Assembly: GCF_001553685.1 (NCBI RefSeq)
Contig: NZ_CP014264.1
Coordinates: 628,001-692,000 of the forward strand
DNA from: Streptococcus sp. oral taxon 431
GTDB taxonomy: Bacteria; Bacillota; Bacilli; Lactobacillales; Streptococcaceae
DNA length: 64,000 bases
Direction: 5' to 3'
The position numbers and the translations under genes were made by a program. This document shows, one piece after another, positions 1 through 9,212 of the stretch. How positions within the stretch are numbered: the stretch's first letter is position 1; the number at the start of each line of letters is the position of its first letter. The notes below the pieces were generated by a model, which saw only the letters and a list, made by a program, of their open reading frames with translations, did no database searches and was not told the DNA's origin.

Positions 1-81
1 CTTTCAGCTGAAATGTTGAAACACGATATCGCAGTGAAAAAAGCTGTTGAATTGATCACAAGCACTGCAACAGTAAAATAA
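1..81 (+). CDS. tig: Trigger factor, C-terminal end (partial)
   Basis: Only the last 26 codons are present, ending in TAA at 79-81. The tail (…MLKHDIAVKKAVELI…) reads like the C-terminus of streptococcal trigger factor, the ribosome-associated peptidyl-prolyl isomerase and chaperone. The neighbouring convergent recD2 gene matches the tig-recD2 order I recall from pneumococcus. The rest of the gene lies outside the window, so no domain can be checked and the call rests on the C-terminal sequence and context. Confidence 0.75.
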   Translation, partial: LSAEMLKHDIAVKKAVELITSTATVK

Positions 82-93
82 TCTATACAAGAT

Positions 94-122
94 AAAAGCC
101 CACCTGATTCGGTGGGTTTTCT
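94..122. terminator. Bidirectional terminator between tig and recD2
   Basis: Stem CCCACC (99-104) pairs with GGTGGG (111-116) around a 6-nt loop. AAAA precedes it and TTTT follows it, so it can stop both tig (+) and the convergent recD2 (-). Confidence 0.8.
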
Positions 123-128
123 TGTACT

Positions 129-2495
129 TTATTTTCCGAAAAATTCCTGCAGGTCTTCTTCAGTAATCCCAATCATGGCTGGAATATTAGACCAGTTGTC
201 TTCGGTTAGAATATAGGATTGTTCAGTGTCTGTTGAGGTAGCAGTATCGGTTGCAAGTTGGTTTGTTTCCTCGGCATTCTCCATTAGGTCAGCGAAACGT
301 TCAATTAGATAGGTCTTACGAGCTGTTCCGATATGTTGGGTAGCATAGTCAAAGGCCTGTAATTCACCTAGTAAAATCAGTTTACTTTTGGCCCGAGTAA
401 TAGCAGTGTAGATGAGATTACGCTCTAACATGCGCTTGCTTGCACTAGTAATAGGTAGAATAACGACGGGAAACTCGCTACCCTGAGACTTGTGGATACT
501 CATGGCATAGGCTAAACGAATCTTGTACCATTCATTTCGAGGATAGGAAACCTCGTTACCATCAAAATCGATGACAATCTCATCCTGCTTGGACTCGGTG
601 TATTTTCCTGGAATCAAGTCTGTGATATAGCCTAAGTCTCCGTTAAAGACATTGACCTCTGCATCGTTAACTAGGTGGATAACCTTATCTCCTGTTCGAT
701 AGTGACACTGAGGAGCTTCAAAGCTAAGCTGGTCTTTTTGTGGAGGATTAAGGAGGTCTTGCATGAGCTGGTTGATGGCATCAATACCTGCAGTTCCACG
801 GTACATAGGGGCAAGAACCTGAATGTCGCGAGCAGGAATGCCACTTCTGATAGCAGCACCTAGGATTTTTTCAATGCTAGCAGGGATATGGTTACTAGCG
901 ATTTCAAAGTAGGAGCGGTCTGCTTTTTTCTGGGTAAAATCTGCAGGTAATATTCCCTGGCGAATCTGACTGGCAAGAGTGACGATGGTTGATTCTTCGC
1001 TCTGACGGTAGATTCTTTCCAAACGTGTTTGAGGGATGGTTGGTATCTGGAGTAAATCTGCTAGGACTTGACCAGGACTGACAGAAGGCAGCTGGTCGCT
1101 ATCACCCACGATGAGAATTTTACTGTTTGAAGAGATGTTGGAGAAGAGCTGGTTGGCCAGCCAAGTATCTACCATGGAGAATTCATCTACGATGATAAAG
1201 TCAGCATCCAGATAATCTTCTAGATGGCTGGTGTCATCGTCCCCAGTCATGCCCAGGTGGCGGTGAATGGTAGCGCTTGGTAGACCTGTCAATTCGTTCA
1301 TGCGACGGGCTGCGCGACCAGTTGGAGCAGCTAGGAGAATGGGTAGATTGCTCTTTTTCTTGAGGTCCAGTCCTTCCAAAAGAGCATAGACAGCAATAAT
1401 GCCATTGATAACAGTTGTCTTACCAGTACCAGGTCCACCTGTAAGGATAAAGACCTTGTTTTGGATAGCATCGCAGATGGCCTGTTTTTGAATACTATCA
1501 TACTTAATCCCCAGTTCTTCCTCAACAGTTGTGATATGGTCTTGAATAGTCTCTAGATCCTGTTTTTTACTTTGGCCTTTTTCGAGGATTCTGATGAGAT
1601 GACTGCGAATCCCTTCTTCTGCAAAAAAGAGGCTATTATCAAAGATCTTGGTATCAATCTGCTGGACCTTATCTTCTTCAATCAGATAAGCAAGTTCTTG
1701 GGCAACTTGACTCGGATCTAGTTCGACTGGACGGGAGGATTCTAGAAGATTGAGTGTTTGTTCCAACAAGTCCCTAGCTTCCAGATAGGTATCTCCTGTC
1801 TCCATGCAACCTTGAAAGAGACTATGGACAAGACCCGCACGGAAGCGCTCAGGAGCTTGGCTTTCAATTCCCAGTTCTTGGGCCAATTGGTCAGCGATGG
1901 TAAATCCCAAACCCTTGATATCCTCGACCAGTTGATAGGGATAGTTCTCAACAATCTCTAGCGTTTCTTCCTTGTAAAAGTCTTGGATCTGAAAGGCTAG
2001 CTTATTTGGGATGCCGTAATTAGCTAGTTTGGCTAAGACCATCTCTGTTCCGTAATTAAGACGAAGGGTTGAGACAAAGGCTTCACGATTTTTAGCAGAG
2101 AGGCCAGAGATAGACTGGAGTTTGTCTGGATTTTCTAAGATTTTGTCAATAGTGTTTTCGCCGTAGATATCCACAATTTTCTGGGCTGTTTTGAGTCCAA
2201 TTCCCTTAAAATGGCTGCTGGAGAAATACTTGACCAAGCCCTTACTAGTCGGCTTGGCTCTCTCATAGCGAGTCATTTGTAGTTGTTCACCATATTTGGA
2301 GTGTTGGACGATTTGTCCCCAAAAAGTGTATTCCTCTCCTTCAATGATATCAGCCATGGTACCTGTGACAATGATTTCATAATCATCAAAGTCTTCAGCA
2401 TTAGTATCCTCAATATCTAGAAGTAAAATACGGAAAAAATTGCTGACATTTTCAAAAATAATGCGTTCAATGGTGCCTGAAAAATAAACTTCCAT
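129..2495 (-). CDS. recD2: RecD2-like ATP-dependent DNA helicase
   Basis: A 788-residue superfamily 1B helicase of the RecD2 type, which works without RecBC and unwinds DNA 5'-3' in repair. The N-terminal 200 residues hold the extra domain with helix-hairpin-helix-like motifs (for example KGIGLKTAQKIV near residue 98 and IKGLGFTIADQL near 193). Walker A GGPGTGKTT lies near residue 353, Walker B FIIVDEFSMVD near 433, and the C-terminal helicase motif MSIHKSQGSEF near 662. The length fits the family. The start has a Shine-Dalgarno (AAGGA) on the minus strand about 5 nt upstream. It lies downstream of lepB, separated by 100 bases that hold a hairpin. Confidence 0.93.
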   Translation of the reverse strand: MEVYFSGTIERIIFENVSNFFRILLLDIEDTNAEDFDDYEIIVTGTMADIIEGEEYTFWGQIVQHSKYGEQLQMTRYERAKPTSKGLVKYFSSSHFKGIGLKTAQKIVDIYGENTIDKILENPDKLQSISGLSAKNREAFVSTLRLNYGTEMVLAKLANYGIPNKLAFQIQDFYKEETLEIVENYPYQLVEDIKGLGFTIADQLAQELGIESQAPERFRAGLVHSLFQGCMETGDTYLEARDLLEQTLNLLESSRPVELDPSQVAQELAYLIEEDKVQQIDTKIFDNSLFFAEEGIRSHLIRILEKGQSKKQDLETIQDHITTVEEELGIKYDSIQKQAICDAIQNKVFILTGGPGTGKTTVINGIIAVYALLEGLDLKKKSNLPILLAAPTGRAARRMNELTGLPSATIHRHLGMTGDDDTSHLEDYLDADFIIVDEFSMVDTWLANQLFSNISSNSKILIVGDSDQLPSVSPGQVLADLLQIPTIPQTRLERIYRQSEESTIVTLASQIRQGILPADFTQKKADRSYFEIASNHIPASIEKILGAAIRSGIPARDIQVLAPMYRGTAGIDAINQLMQDLLNPPQKDQLSFEAPQCHYRTGDKVIHLVNDAEVNVFNGDLGYITDLIPGKYTESKQDEIVIDFDGNEVSYPRNEWYKIRLAYAMSIHKSQGSEFPVVILPITSASKRMLERNLIYTAITRAKSKLILLGELQAFDYATQHIGTARKTYLIERFADLMENAEETNQLATDTATSTDTEQSYILTEDNWSNIPAMIGITEEDLQEFFGK

Positions 2496-2554
2496 AAAAT
2501 TCCTTACAATAATTTCTGAGAAAATGTATCCCAGACTTAGTCAAAATAGAATGA

Positions 2555-2588
2555 GAAGAGGCTGAGATGGGAAATTCTCGGCCTCTTC
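2555..2588 (-). terminator. Hairpin between lepB and recD2
   Basis: Arms at 2555-2566 (GAAGAGGCTGAG) and 2577-2588 (CTCGGCCTCTTC) pair over 12 positions with one G-T wobble. Read on the minus strand the hairpin follows lepB and is trailed by a weak T-rich run (TCATTCTATTTTG). It may be a partial terminator or processing site between lepB and recD2. Confidence 0.45.
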
Positions 2589-2595
2589 CTAGTTT

Positions 2596-3210
2596 TTAAA
2601 ATGTTCCGATACGCTTGAGTGGCCAGAAGCGGAATTTGGCTTCACCGGTGATATCTTTTGCCTTAAAGGTACCAACATGTCGACTGTCGCTAGATACCAG
2701 ACGGTCATCACCTAGGAGGAGGTATTCTCCTTCTGGAACAGTGAAGGTAAAGCTAGTGTTGTAATTAACATCTAGGGTAAAGGCCTGAGCCTTTTGAGCT
2801 AAACTTCTAAAGTATTCTCCCTTTTTACCATCCCAACCAGTTCCAGTATAAGTGCTTTGGAGTTTATCTTCCTTGAAACGCTTAAGGTATTCTGCTAAAT
2901 AGGGCTCATCAGTTTCTTGACCATTGATATAGAGCTTGTCGCTTTCATAACGGATAGTATCTCCTGGCATACCAATGACCCGTTTAACGATATCCTTGTT
3001 CCCATCGTCTTCATGAGCAACCACAATATCAAAACGATTGATTGGGAGATGTTTAACAACGAAGAGAATCTCTCCGTCGGCTAGGGTAGGGTCCATAGAA
3101 TGTCCTTCTACGCGGACATTGCTCCAGAGAAAGAGACGGCTAAGTGCGACAAGAGTGATGATGAGGATAAAACTCCCCCACTCTTTTAAAAACGATTTTA
3201 AATATTTCAT
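2596..3210 (-). CDS. lepB: Signal peptidase I
   Basis: A 204-residue type I signal peptidase that removes signal peptides from exported proteins at the outer face of the membrane. One N-terminal membrane segment (about residues 13-29) anchors it. The Ser/Lys catalytic dyad is visible: Ser38 in GHSMDPTL and Lys76 in IVKRVIGMPGD. The C-terminal box GDDRLVSSDSRHVG is also present. The start codon is only 3 nt from the rnhC stop, so lepB is co-transcribed with rnhC. The small Gram-positive type with a single membrane anchor is expected here. Confidence 0.95.
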   Translation of the reverse strand: MKYLKSFLKEWGSFILIITLVALSRLFLWSNVRVEGHSMDPTLADGEILFVVKHLPINRFDIVVAHEDDGNKDIVKRVIGMPGDTIRYESDKLYINGQETDEPYLAEYLKRFKEDKLQSTYTGTGWDGKKGEYFRSLAQKAQAFTLDVNYNTSFTFTVPEGEYLLLGDDRLVSSDSRHVGTFKAKDITGEAKFRFWPLKRIGTF

Positions 3211-3213
3211 AAT

Positions 3214-4095
3214 TTACCTTTCTAGCAGTTTTTTTGCTTTTTCAGTATTTTTAAAGTGTAGCTTGGCGCAGAAGTTGAGCCCCTGCATACCATAATCTTG
3301 GAGGATTTGGCTAGCTACCTTATCAGAAGCCGCTCCAGCCCCACTTGGAAGTTGATAACCAAGTTCTCTCCCCAGATTTTCGAGATTTTCTAGAAAGAGA
3401 TCACGTGCAATGATTGAGCTAACAGCGACAGCCAAGTATTTACCTTCGGCTTTTTCCTCCAGACTGACTGGATTGGAAAAATGATTAGCTTCATTTTTTA
3501 AGTACTTCTCATAGTTTTGAGCACTAGTAAAAGCATCAATCACAATCTTTTCTGGCTGGACTCCCTTTTGAAGGAGGAGAAAGATTGCTTGATTGTGAAG
3601 AGCTACCTTGACAGAAACAGCATTGTAGCGCTCACCGATGATTTCATTATACTTTCTTGGAGAAAGAAGTAGTGCTTGATGCTGAATTTTTTCTTTAAGA
3701 ATAGGCGCAAGCTGTCGAATCTTTTGGTCTGTCAGAGTCTTAGAATCCCCTACACCTAATTTTTGCAGAAAGTCATGCTGGTCAGGCGTTATAAAGGATG
3801 CCACTACAGCTAGACCACCAAAGTAGGAACCATTCCCCACCTCATCTGTTCCAATCATCGGAAAGTTTTGTCCACTAGTTCCTTGACTGACTTGATAACC
3901 AAAAAAACTGGCATAGTTTTCAGCCATTTCTCCCTGAAGCAAGACTTTTCCAGATGTGTAGATGGAAACACTTGCCTGCGGAAGCTTCAAAAAATAGCGA
4001 ATATAAGGATTTTTACTAGGAGTCAGTGCTTGTTCATATTTCTGAACAAAGGCTTGAATTTCCTTTTCGCTCGGAGTTAATGTAATACTTGCCAT
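3214..4095 (-). CDS. rnhC: Ribonuclease HIII
   Basis: A 293-residue RNase HIII, which cleaves the RNA strand of RNA-DNA hybrids. The N-terminal ~80 residues form the TBP-like substrate-binding region that separates HIII from HII. The catalytic domain opens with [13 protein letters not shown], carrying the first Asp-Glu pair, and later acidic residues occur in [10 protein letters not shown] and VIDAFTS. First gene of an rnhC-lepB pair. No Shine-Dalgarno is visible before the ATG; the extended -10 (TGG-TACAAT, minus strand 4108-4103) predicts transcription to begin within a base of the start codon, so the mRNA may be leaderless. Confidence 0.94.
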   Translation of the reverse strand: MASITLTPSEKEIQAFVQKYEQALTPSKNPYIRYFLKLPQASVSIYTSGKVLLQGEMAENYASFFGYQVSQGTSGQNFPMIGTDEVGNGSYFGGLAVVASFITPDQHDFLQKLGVGDSKTLTDQKIRQLAPILKEKIQHQALLLSPRKYNEIIGERYNAVSVKVALHNQAIFLLLQKGVQPEKIVIDAFTSAQNYEKYLKNEANHFSNPVSLEEKAEGKYLAVAVSSIIARDLFLENLENLGRELGYQLPSGAGAASDKVASQILQDYGMQGLNFCAKLHFKNTEKAKKLLER

Positions 4096-4102
4096 AATTC
4101 TT

Positions 4103-4111
4103 ATTGTACCA
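4103..4111 (-). promoter_or_regulatory. Extended -10 promoter of rnhC-lepB (leaderless candidate)
   Basis: On the minus strand TGG (4111-4109) precedes TACAAT (4108-4103). Seven bases (AAGAATT) then separate the hexamer from the ATG at 4095. A start site 7 nt past the hexamer would be base 4096. Confidence 0.6.
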
Positions 4112-4135
4112 TAAAAGCCGTAGAATTGGTAAAAA

Positions 4136-4164
4136 CTGACAAACTAAGTGAAATTTGGTATAAT
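4136..4164 (+). promoter_or_regulatory. Promoter of zapA-cvpA
   Basis: CTGACA (4136-4141), a 17-nt spacer, then TATAAT (4159-4164) with TGG directly upstream. The predicted start near 4171 leaves a leader of about 11 nt that is almost entirely the AGGTG Shine-Dalgarno. Confidence 0.75.
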
Positions 4165-4181
4165 ATCGTGAGGTGAATTTT

Positions 4182-4484
4182 ATGGCAAATTTAAATCGAT
4201 ACAAGTTTACATTCGGAAAAAAAACATTGACCCTAACAACTGAACATGACAACCTCTTTATGGAGGAAATTGCCAAGGTCGCAACAGAAAAATATGAAGC
4301 AATTAAAGAGCAGATGCCTGGAGCGGATGATGAGACAATCGCTATTTTATTAGCAGTTAATAGCTTGTCAACTCAACTCAGCCGTGAGATTGAATTTGAT
4401 GATAAGGAACAAGAATTAGACGCCCTCCGTCGTCAAGTTGTAGCGACTAAACAAGAACAGAGCAAGATTGAGGATTCCCTATGA
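4182..4484 (+). CDS. zapA: Cell division protein ZapA-like
   Basis: A 100-residue protein that reads like the ZapA family, which promotes Z-ring bundling through FtsZ. The sequence shows a short N-terminal region (NRYKFTFGKKTLTLTTEHD) followed by a long helical part ending in a probable coiled coil rich in E, Q and K. The ATG at 4182 is chosen because AGGTG (4171-4175) sits 6 nt upstream; an in-frame GTG at 4173 lies inside that Shine-Dalgarno. The stop overlaps the cvpA start by 4 nt (ATGA). The zapA-cvpA-mutS2 order is the usual Firmicute arrangement. Confidence 0.85.
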   Translation: MANLNRYKFTFGKKTLTLTTEHDNLFMEEIAKVATEKYEAIKEQMPGADDETIAILLAVNSLSTQLSREIEFDDKEQELDALRRQVVATKQEQSKIEDSL

Positions 4485-5029
4485 TTTCCGTCCTTCTCTT
4501 ATTGGTTCTTGCATGGAGCTTTTATATCGGTTATCGTAGAGGTTTGGTTCTACAGATTTACTATTTTGTAGCAACTGTGTTTTCAGCTCTTCTTGCAGGA
4601 AATTTTTATCAATCTTTAGGGAAACAATTTGATTTGTTGATTCCATATGCAAGTCCACAGGAAGGGCAGGGAACCTTCTTTTTCCCATCCAATCAACTTT
4701 TCCAACTGGACAAGGTCTTTTATGCAGGGATTGGTTACCTCTTAGCCTTTACTATATTTTATTGCATTGGTCGTTTGGTGGGTCTCTTTCTTAATCTTCT
4801 ACCGACTAAAAAGCTAGAGGGCCAATATTTCCGTATAGGTGCAGGTGTTTTATCTCTGGCTGTGACCTTATTTGTCCTCCAGATGATACTGACCATTCTT
4901 GCGACTGTTCCTTTACAAATTGTTCAAAATTCACTTGAAAACAGTTTTGTAGCTAAACATATTATCCAGAGTGTTCCCATTACTAGTCATGTGATTAAAC
5001 AACTCTGGGTAACCAAAATAATCGGATAA
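4481..5029 (+). CDS. cvpA: CvpA family membrane protein
   Basis: A 182-residue integral membrane protein of the CvpA (colicin V production) family, whose biochemical role in Gram-positives is not settled. Four hydrophobic stretches are visible: about residues 2-16, 24-42, 83-105 and 120-145. It overlaps zapA by 4 nt, showing translational coupling, and lies 110 nt upstream of mutS2. The family call rests on membrane layout and on its fixed position before mutS2. Confidence 0.85.
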   Translation: MISVLLLLVLAWSFYIGYRRGLVLQIYYFVATVFSALLAGNFYQSLGKQFDLLIPYASPQEGQGTFFFPSNQLFQLDKVFYAGIGYLLAFTIFYCIGRLVGLFLNLLPTKKLEGQYFRIGAGVLSLAVTLFVLQMILTILATVPLQIVQNSLENSFVAKHIIQSVPITSHVIKQLWVTKIIG

Positions 5030-5139
5030 AAGGGCGGGAACTATTCCTAGCCTTTTGTTTACAGTTTCAATAGTTTAGGAGCCTTTTTGAAAAGAGTGAG
5101 AATTTAAAAAATCGTTCGCTCATTACGAAGGAAAAGAAA

Positions 5140-7476
5140 ATGAATAAAAAGATACTAGAAACATTAGAATTTAACAAGGTCAAGGCTTTATTTGAACCTC
5201 ATCTTTTGACGGAACAAGGACTAGAACAGTTAAAAGAGCTAGTCCCAACAGATAAAGCTGATAAAATTAGACAGTCCTTTGCAGAAATGAAGGAAATGCA
5301 AGAACTCTTTGTCGAACATCCTCATTTCAGCATTTCGGGAACAAAAGATATTGTTGCAACTAGCAAACGTTTGGAGATGGGTGCTGACCTCAACATCGAG
5401 GAATTTCTCCTTCTCAAGCGTGTCATATTTGCCAGTCGTGAGTTGAAGAATTTCTATGACAATCTTGAAAATGTACGTTTGGATCACCTGGCAAGTTGGT
5501 TTGAGAAACTTCATGATTTTCCACATTTACAGGGAAATTTACAAGCCATCAACGAAGCTGGATTTATTGAGAACTTTGCTAGTGAGGACTTGGCACGAAT
5601 CCGTCGAAAAATCCATGATAGTGAAAGTCAAGTCAGAGATGTCTTGCAAGACCTTCTCAAACAAAAGGCCCAGATGTTGACGGAAGGCATCATCGCTAGT
5701 CGAAATGGACGCCAGGTTCTTCCAGTTAAAAATACCTATCGGAACAAGATTGCTGGGGTTGTTCATGATATCTCTGCTAGTGGTAATACTGTCTATATCG
5801 AACCGCGTGAAGTAGTCAAGCTAAGTGAGGAGATTGCAAGTCTTCGTGCAGATGAACGTTATGAGATGCTGCGTATCCTCCAAGAACTCTCTGAACGAGT
5901 AAGACCACACGCAGCTGAAATCGCCAATGATGCTTGGATTATCGGACATTTGGACCTGATTCGTGCTAAGGTTCGCTTTATCCAAGAGACGGAGGCAGTA
6001 GTACCTCAAGTGTCTGAGGGACAGGAGATTCAACTTCTTCACGTTCGTCATCCTCTTGTAAAAAATGCAGTCGCAAACGATGTGCACTTTGGGAAAGATT
6101 TAACAGCTATCGTCATCACGGGTCCTAATACGGGTGGTAAGACCATTATGCTCAAGACCTTAGGTTTGACCCAGTTGATGGCCCAGTCTGGTCTACCAAT
6201 TTTAGCTGATAAGGGCAGTCGAGTAGGGATTTTCGAGGAGATTTTCGCAGATATCGGAGACGAACAGTCCATTGAGCAAAGTCTCTCAACCTTCTCTAGT
6301 CACATGACCAACATCGTCGATATTCTGGGTAAGGTCAACCAAAACTCGCTCTTGCTATTAGATGAGCTTGGAGCAGGTACAGATCCCCAAGAAGGGGCTG
6401 CTCTTGCCATGTCTATCCTAGAAGACTTACGTCTGCGTCAGGTCAAGACTATGGCAACCACTCACTATCCTGAACTCAAGGCCTATGGTATTGAAACGGC
6501 CTATGTTCAAAATGCTAGTATGGAGTTTGATACAGCCAGCCTGCGCCCAACCTATCGCTTTATGCAGGGAGTTCCAGGTCGAAGCAATGCCTTTGAAATT
6601 GCCAAACGTCTAGGATTGTCAGATGTCATCGTAGGTGATGCCAGCAAGCAGATTAATCAAGACAATGATGTCAATCGCATCATTGAGCAATTAGAAGAGC
6701 AGACACTTGAAAGCCGGAAACGTCTTGAGAATATTCGCCAAGTCGAGCAAGAAAACCTTAAGATGAATCGTGCCCTTAAAAAACTTTATAACGAGCTCAA
6801 TCGTGAAAAGGAAACAGAACTCAATAAGGCGCGTGAGCAAGCTGCTGAGATTGTTGACTTAGCACTAGCTGAGAGTGATGATATACTTAAAAATCTTCAC
6901 AGTAAATCTCAACTAAAACCACATGAGATTATCGAAGCCAAGGCTAAACTCAAAAAATTAGCCCCTGAAAAAGTTGACCTTTCTAAAAACAAGGTTCTTC
7001 AGAAGGCCAAGAAAAAACGAGCTCCAAAAGTTGGAGATGATATTATCGTTTTAAGCTATGGTCAACGTGGTACCTTGACCAATCAACTCAAGGATGGACG
7101 TTGGGAAGCACAGGTTGGCTTGATTAAGATGACACTTGAGGATAAAGAGTTTGACTTGGTTCAAGCCCAGAAAGAAGCGCCAGTCAAGAAGAAACAAGTT
7201 AACGTCGTTAAACGTGCAGCAGGAAAAGGTCCACAAGCTCGACTAGACCTTCGTGGCAAACGCTACGAGGAGGCTATGGAAGCCTTGGATGCCTTTATCG
7301 ACCAAGCCCTGCTCAACAATATGGCCCAAGTTGATATCATCCATGGTATCGGTACAGGAGTCATCCGTGAAGGGGTGACTAAGTACCTACAAAGAAATAA
7401 ACAGGTCAAGAGCTTTGGCTATGCACCACAAAATGCAGGTGGATCTGGCGCAACCATTGTAACCTTTAAGGGATAA
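5140..7476 (+). CDS. mutS2: Endonuclease MutS2
   Basis: A 778-residue MutS2. Members bind branched or collided DNA and, in Bacillus, split collided ribosomes. The core ATPase carries Walker A GPNTGGKT at 328-335, Walker [14 protein letters not shown] and the switch [12 protein letters not shown] long charged coiled coil spans about 510-620. The C-terminal Smr nuclease domain starts near 702 with [11 protein letters not shown] and has [11 protein letters not shown] near 735. The N-terminal mismatch-recognition domain of MutS is absent, as expected. The upstream GAAGGAAAAG gives a good Shine-Dalgarno. It is probably the last gene of the zapA operon, since a separate promoter follows it. Confidence 0.96.
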   Translation: MNKKILETLEFNKVKALFEPHLLTEQGLEQLKELVPTDKADKIRQSFAEMKEMQELFVEHPHFSISGTKDIVATSKRLEMGADLNIEEFLLLKRVIFASRELKNFYDNLENVRLDHLASWFEKLHDFPHLQGNLQAINEAGFIENFASEDLARIRRKIHDSESQVRDVLQDLLKQKAQMLTEGIIASRNGRQVLPVKNTYRNKIAGVVHDISASGNTVYIEPREVVKLSEEIASLRADERYEMLRILQELSERVRPHAAEIANDAWIIGHLDLIRAKVRFIQETEAVVPQVSEGQEIQLLHVRHPLVKNAVANDVHFGKDLTAIVITGPNTGGKTIMLKTLGLTQLMAQSGLPILADKGSRVGIFEEIFADIGDEQSIEQSLSTFSSHMTNIVDILGKVNQNSLLLLDELGAGTDPQEGAALAMSILEDLRLRQVKTMATTHYPELKAYGIETAYVQNASMEFDTASLRPTYRFMQGVPGRSNAFEIAKRLGLSDVIVGDASKQINQDNDVNRIIEQLEEQTLESRKRLENIRQVEQENLKMNRALKKLYNELNREKETELNKAREQAAEIVDLALAESDDILKNLHSKSQLKPHEIIEAKAKLKKLAPEKVDLSKNKVLQKAKKKRAPKVGDDIIVLSYGQRGTLTNQLKDGRWEAQVGLIKMTLEDKEFDLVQAQKEAPVKKKQVNVVKRAAGKGPQARLDLRGKRYEEAMEALDAFIDQALLNNMAQVDIIHGIGTGVIREGVTKYLQRNKQVKSFGYAPQNAGGSGATIVTFKG

Positions 7477-7502
7477 AGCGGAACGAATGAAAATTATAAT
7501 AA

Positions 7503-7517
7503 AATTTTCTGAAAATA
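7503..7517 (+). promoter_or_regulatory. CodY-like box upstream of the AGCS symporter
   Basis: AATTTTCTGAAAATA matches the CodY consensus AATTTTCWGAAAATT at 14 of 15 positions. It ends one base before the -35 hexamer at 7519, a position suited to repression when branched-chain amino acids and GTP are plentiful. Confidence 0.7.
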
Positions 7518-7518
7518 A

Positions 7519-7547
7519 TTGACAAGAGCTAAATTTTCTTGTAAAAT
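7519..7547 (+). promoter_or_regulatory. Promoter of the glycine-riboswitch transcript
   Basis: Perfect TTGACA (7519-7524), a 17-nt spacer and TAAAAT (7542-7547). The predicted start near 7554 gives a leader of about 250 nt that contains the riboswitch. Confidence 0.85.
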
Positions 7548-7599
7548 AAATAAAAATTAAATACAACACCGAATGAAGTTTAATAGAAGTGGAAAGGCC

Positions 7600-7777
7600 T
7601 TTGACCTTCCATGACTGTAAATGGACGGAACTCTGGAGAGACCGTAAAGGCACCGAAGGGGCAAGGCAGGCAACTGCTCAAACTCTCAGGTAAAAGGACA
7701 GAGCAATGATAGAGCGCTTTTTGGCATTTATCGATGCATTCCAGAGTACATGTTTTTAACATGTGCTCTTTCTTTTG
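7600..7777 (+). ncRNA. Glycine riboswitch with terminator, upstream of AGCS symporter
   Basis: The aptamer core is visible: ACTCTGGAGAGACCG (7630-7644), GCACCGAAGGGGCAAG (7650-7665), AACTCTCAGG (7681-7690) and AAAAGGACAGAG (7692-7703), the conserved glycine-aptamer elements. Only one full aptamer is seen. An expression-platform hairpin follows, GAGTACATGT (7744-7753) pairing with ACATGTGCTC (7760-7769) and then TTTCTTTT (7770-7777), which is a rho-independent terminator. The switch would tie symporter expression to glycine; the sign of the response (on or off) cannot be read safely. Together with the promoter and CodY-like box it fills the 325-base gap after mutS2. Confidence 0.93.
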
Positions 7778-7801
7778 GGGTTGAATAGATAGGAGAATGG
7801 T

Positions 7802-9124
7802 ATGTTAAATTTGCTAAAAGAGCTGGATGCTCTGGTATGGGGACCACCCCTTTTGATCTTATTGGTTGGTACAGGGATTTACTTGACTCTTCGTTTAGGA
7901 CTTTTACAAATTTTGCGTCTCCCTAAGGCCTTCCAGCTTATTTTTACCAAAGACAAGGGACATGGTGATGTTTCGAGCTTTGCTGCCTTGTGTACAGCCC
8001 TAGCAGCAACTGTTGGTACGGGAAATATCATCGGGGTGGCAACAGCCATCAAGGTGGGAGGTCCTGGTGCCCTCTTTTGGATGTGGGTGGCTGCTTTCTT
8101 TGGAATGGCAACCAAATATGCAGAAGGACTACTTGCTATCAAATATCGGAGTAAGGATGAAAATGGCGCTATCGCAGGAGGACCGATGCACTATATCCTT
8201 CTAGGTATGGGAGAAAGGTGGCGCCCTCTTGCAATCTTCTTTGCTATAGCTGGAGTATTGGTTGCACTTTTAGGGATTGGAACTTTTACCCAGGTTAATT
8301 CCATTACAGAATCCGTTCAAAATACGGCTAGTATTGATCCGACAATTACTGCACTTGTTTTATCTATTTTCGTAGGTATCGCAGTCTTTGGTGGGCTCAA
8401 GTCCATTTCAAAGGTGTCAACTACAGTTGTTCCCTTTATGGCTATTGTCTACATCTTGGGAACCTTGACAGTTATTTTCTTTAATATCGATAAAGTACCA
8501 GCAACACTTTCACTGGTTCTCACATCATCTTTTAGTCCCATAGCTGCAGTGGGAGGATTTGCAGGAGCGAGTGTTCGGATGGCTATTCAAAATGGTGTGG
8601 CGCGTGGGGTCTTCTCGAATGAATCTGGCTTGGGTTCAGCACCCATTGCGGCTGCGGCAGCTAAGACCAACGAACCGGTGGAGCAAGGTTTAATTTCCAT
8701 GACAGGAACCTTTATTGATACCTTGATCATCTGTACCTTGACTGGTTTGACAATCTTGGTGACTGGGGTTTGGAATGGTAATTTAGACGGGGTTGCCCTT
8801 ACTCAGTCCGCTTTTTCTACAGTATTTTCTTTCTTTGGACCTGCTCTTCTAACAATCTTCTTGGTACTCTTTGCCTTTACTACGATTTTGGGATGGAACT
8901 ATTACGGAGAGCGTTGTTTTGAATTTCTCTTTGGCGTTCGTTTTATCTGGCTTTATCGTGTGGTCTTTGTACTCATGGTCTTGCTGGGAGGATTTATCGA
9001 GCTGGATATGGTCTGGGTCATTGCGGATATTGTTAATGCCCTCATGGCTCTACCAAACTTGATTGCACTCTTAGCCTTATCACCAGTCGTTATCGCTGAG
9101 ACTAAGAAGTATTTTGATAAATAA
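7802..9124 (+). CDS. Sodium:alanine/glycine symporter (AGCS family)
   Basis: A 440-residue secondary transporter of the alanine/glycine:cation symporter family, importing alanine or glycine with Na+. About 10-11 hydrophobic helices are visible. Family motifs include TVGTGNIIGVATAI near residue 70, GGPGALFWMWVAAFFG near 85, the GPMHYI region near 127 and the conserved SNESGLGSAPIAAAAA near 274. The start has AGGAGAATGGT just upstream. The glycine riboswitch in its leader points to glycine as a physiological substrate, and the CodY-like box adds control by amino-acid status. Confidence 0.93.
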   Translation: MLNLLKELDALVWGPPLLILLVGTGIYLTLRLGLLQILRLPKAFQLIFTKDKGHGDVSSFAALCTALAATVGTGNIIGVATAIKVGGPGALFWMWVAAFFGMATKYAEGLLAIKYRSKDENGAIAGGPMHYILLGMGERWRPLAIFFAIAGVLVALLGIGTFTQVNSITESVQNTASIDPTITALVLSIFVGIAVFGGLKSISKVSTTVVPFMAIVYILGTLTVIFFNIDKVPATLSLVLTSSFSPIAAVGGFAGASVRMAIQNGVARGVFSNESGLGSAPIAAAAAKTNEPVEQGLISMTGTFIDTLIICTLTGLTILVTGVWNGNLDGVALTQSAFSTVFSFFGPALLTIFLVLFAFTTILGWNYYGERCFEFLFGVRFIWLYRVVFVLMVLLGGFIELDMVWVIADIVNALMALPNLIALLALSPVVIAETKKYFDK

Positions 9125-9155
9125 TGTAAGATTGATATTACCATTTATAGATAAG

Positions 9156-9187
9156 ACTAGCATCTGTTTGTGAGATGCTAGTTTTTT
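9156..9187 (+). terminator. Terminator of the AGCS symporter gene
   Basis: ACTAGCATCT (9156-9165) pairs with AGATGCTAGT (9173-9182), followed by a run of T. Confidence 0.85.
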
Positions 9188-9212
9188 CACTACTAGGGCT
9201 AGTCTTTTATTT

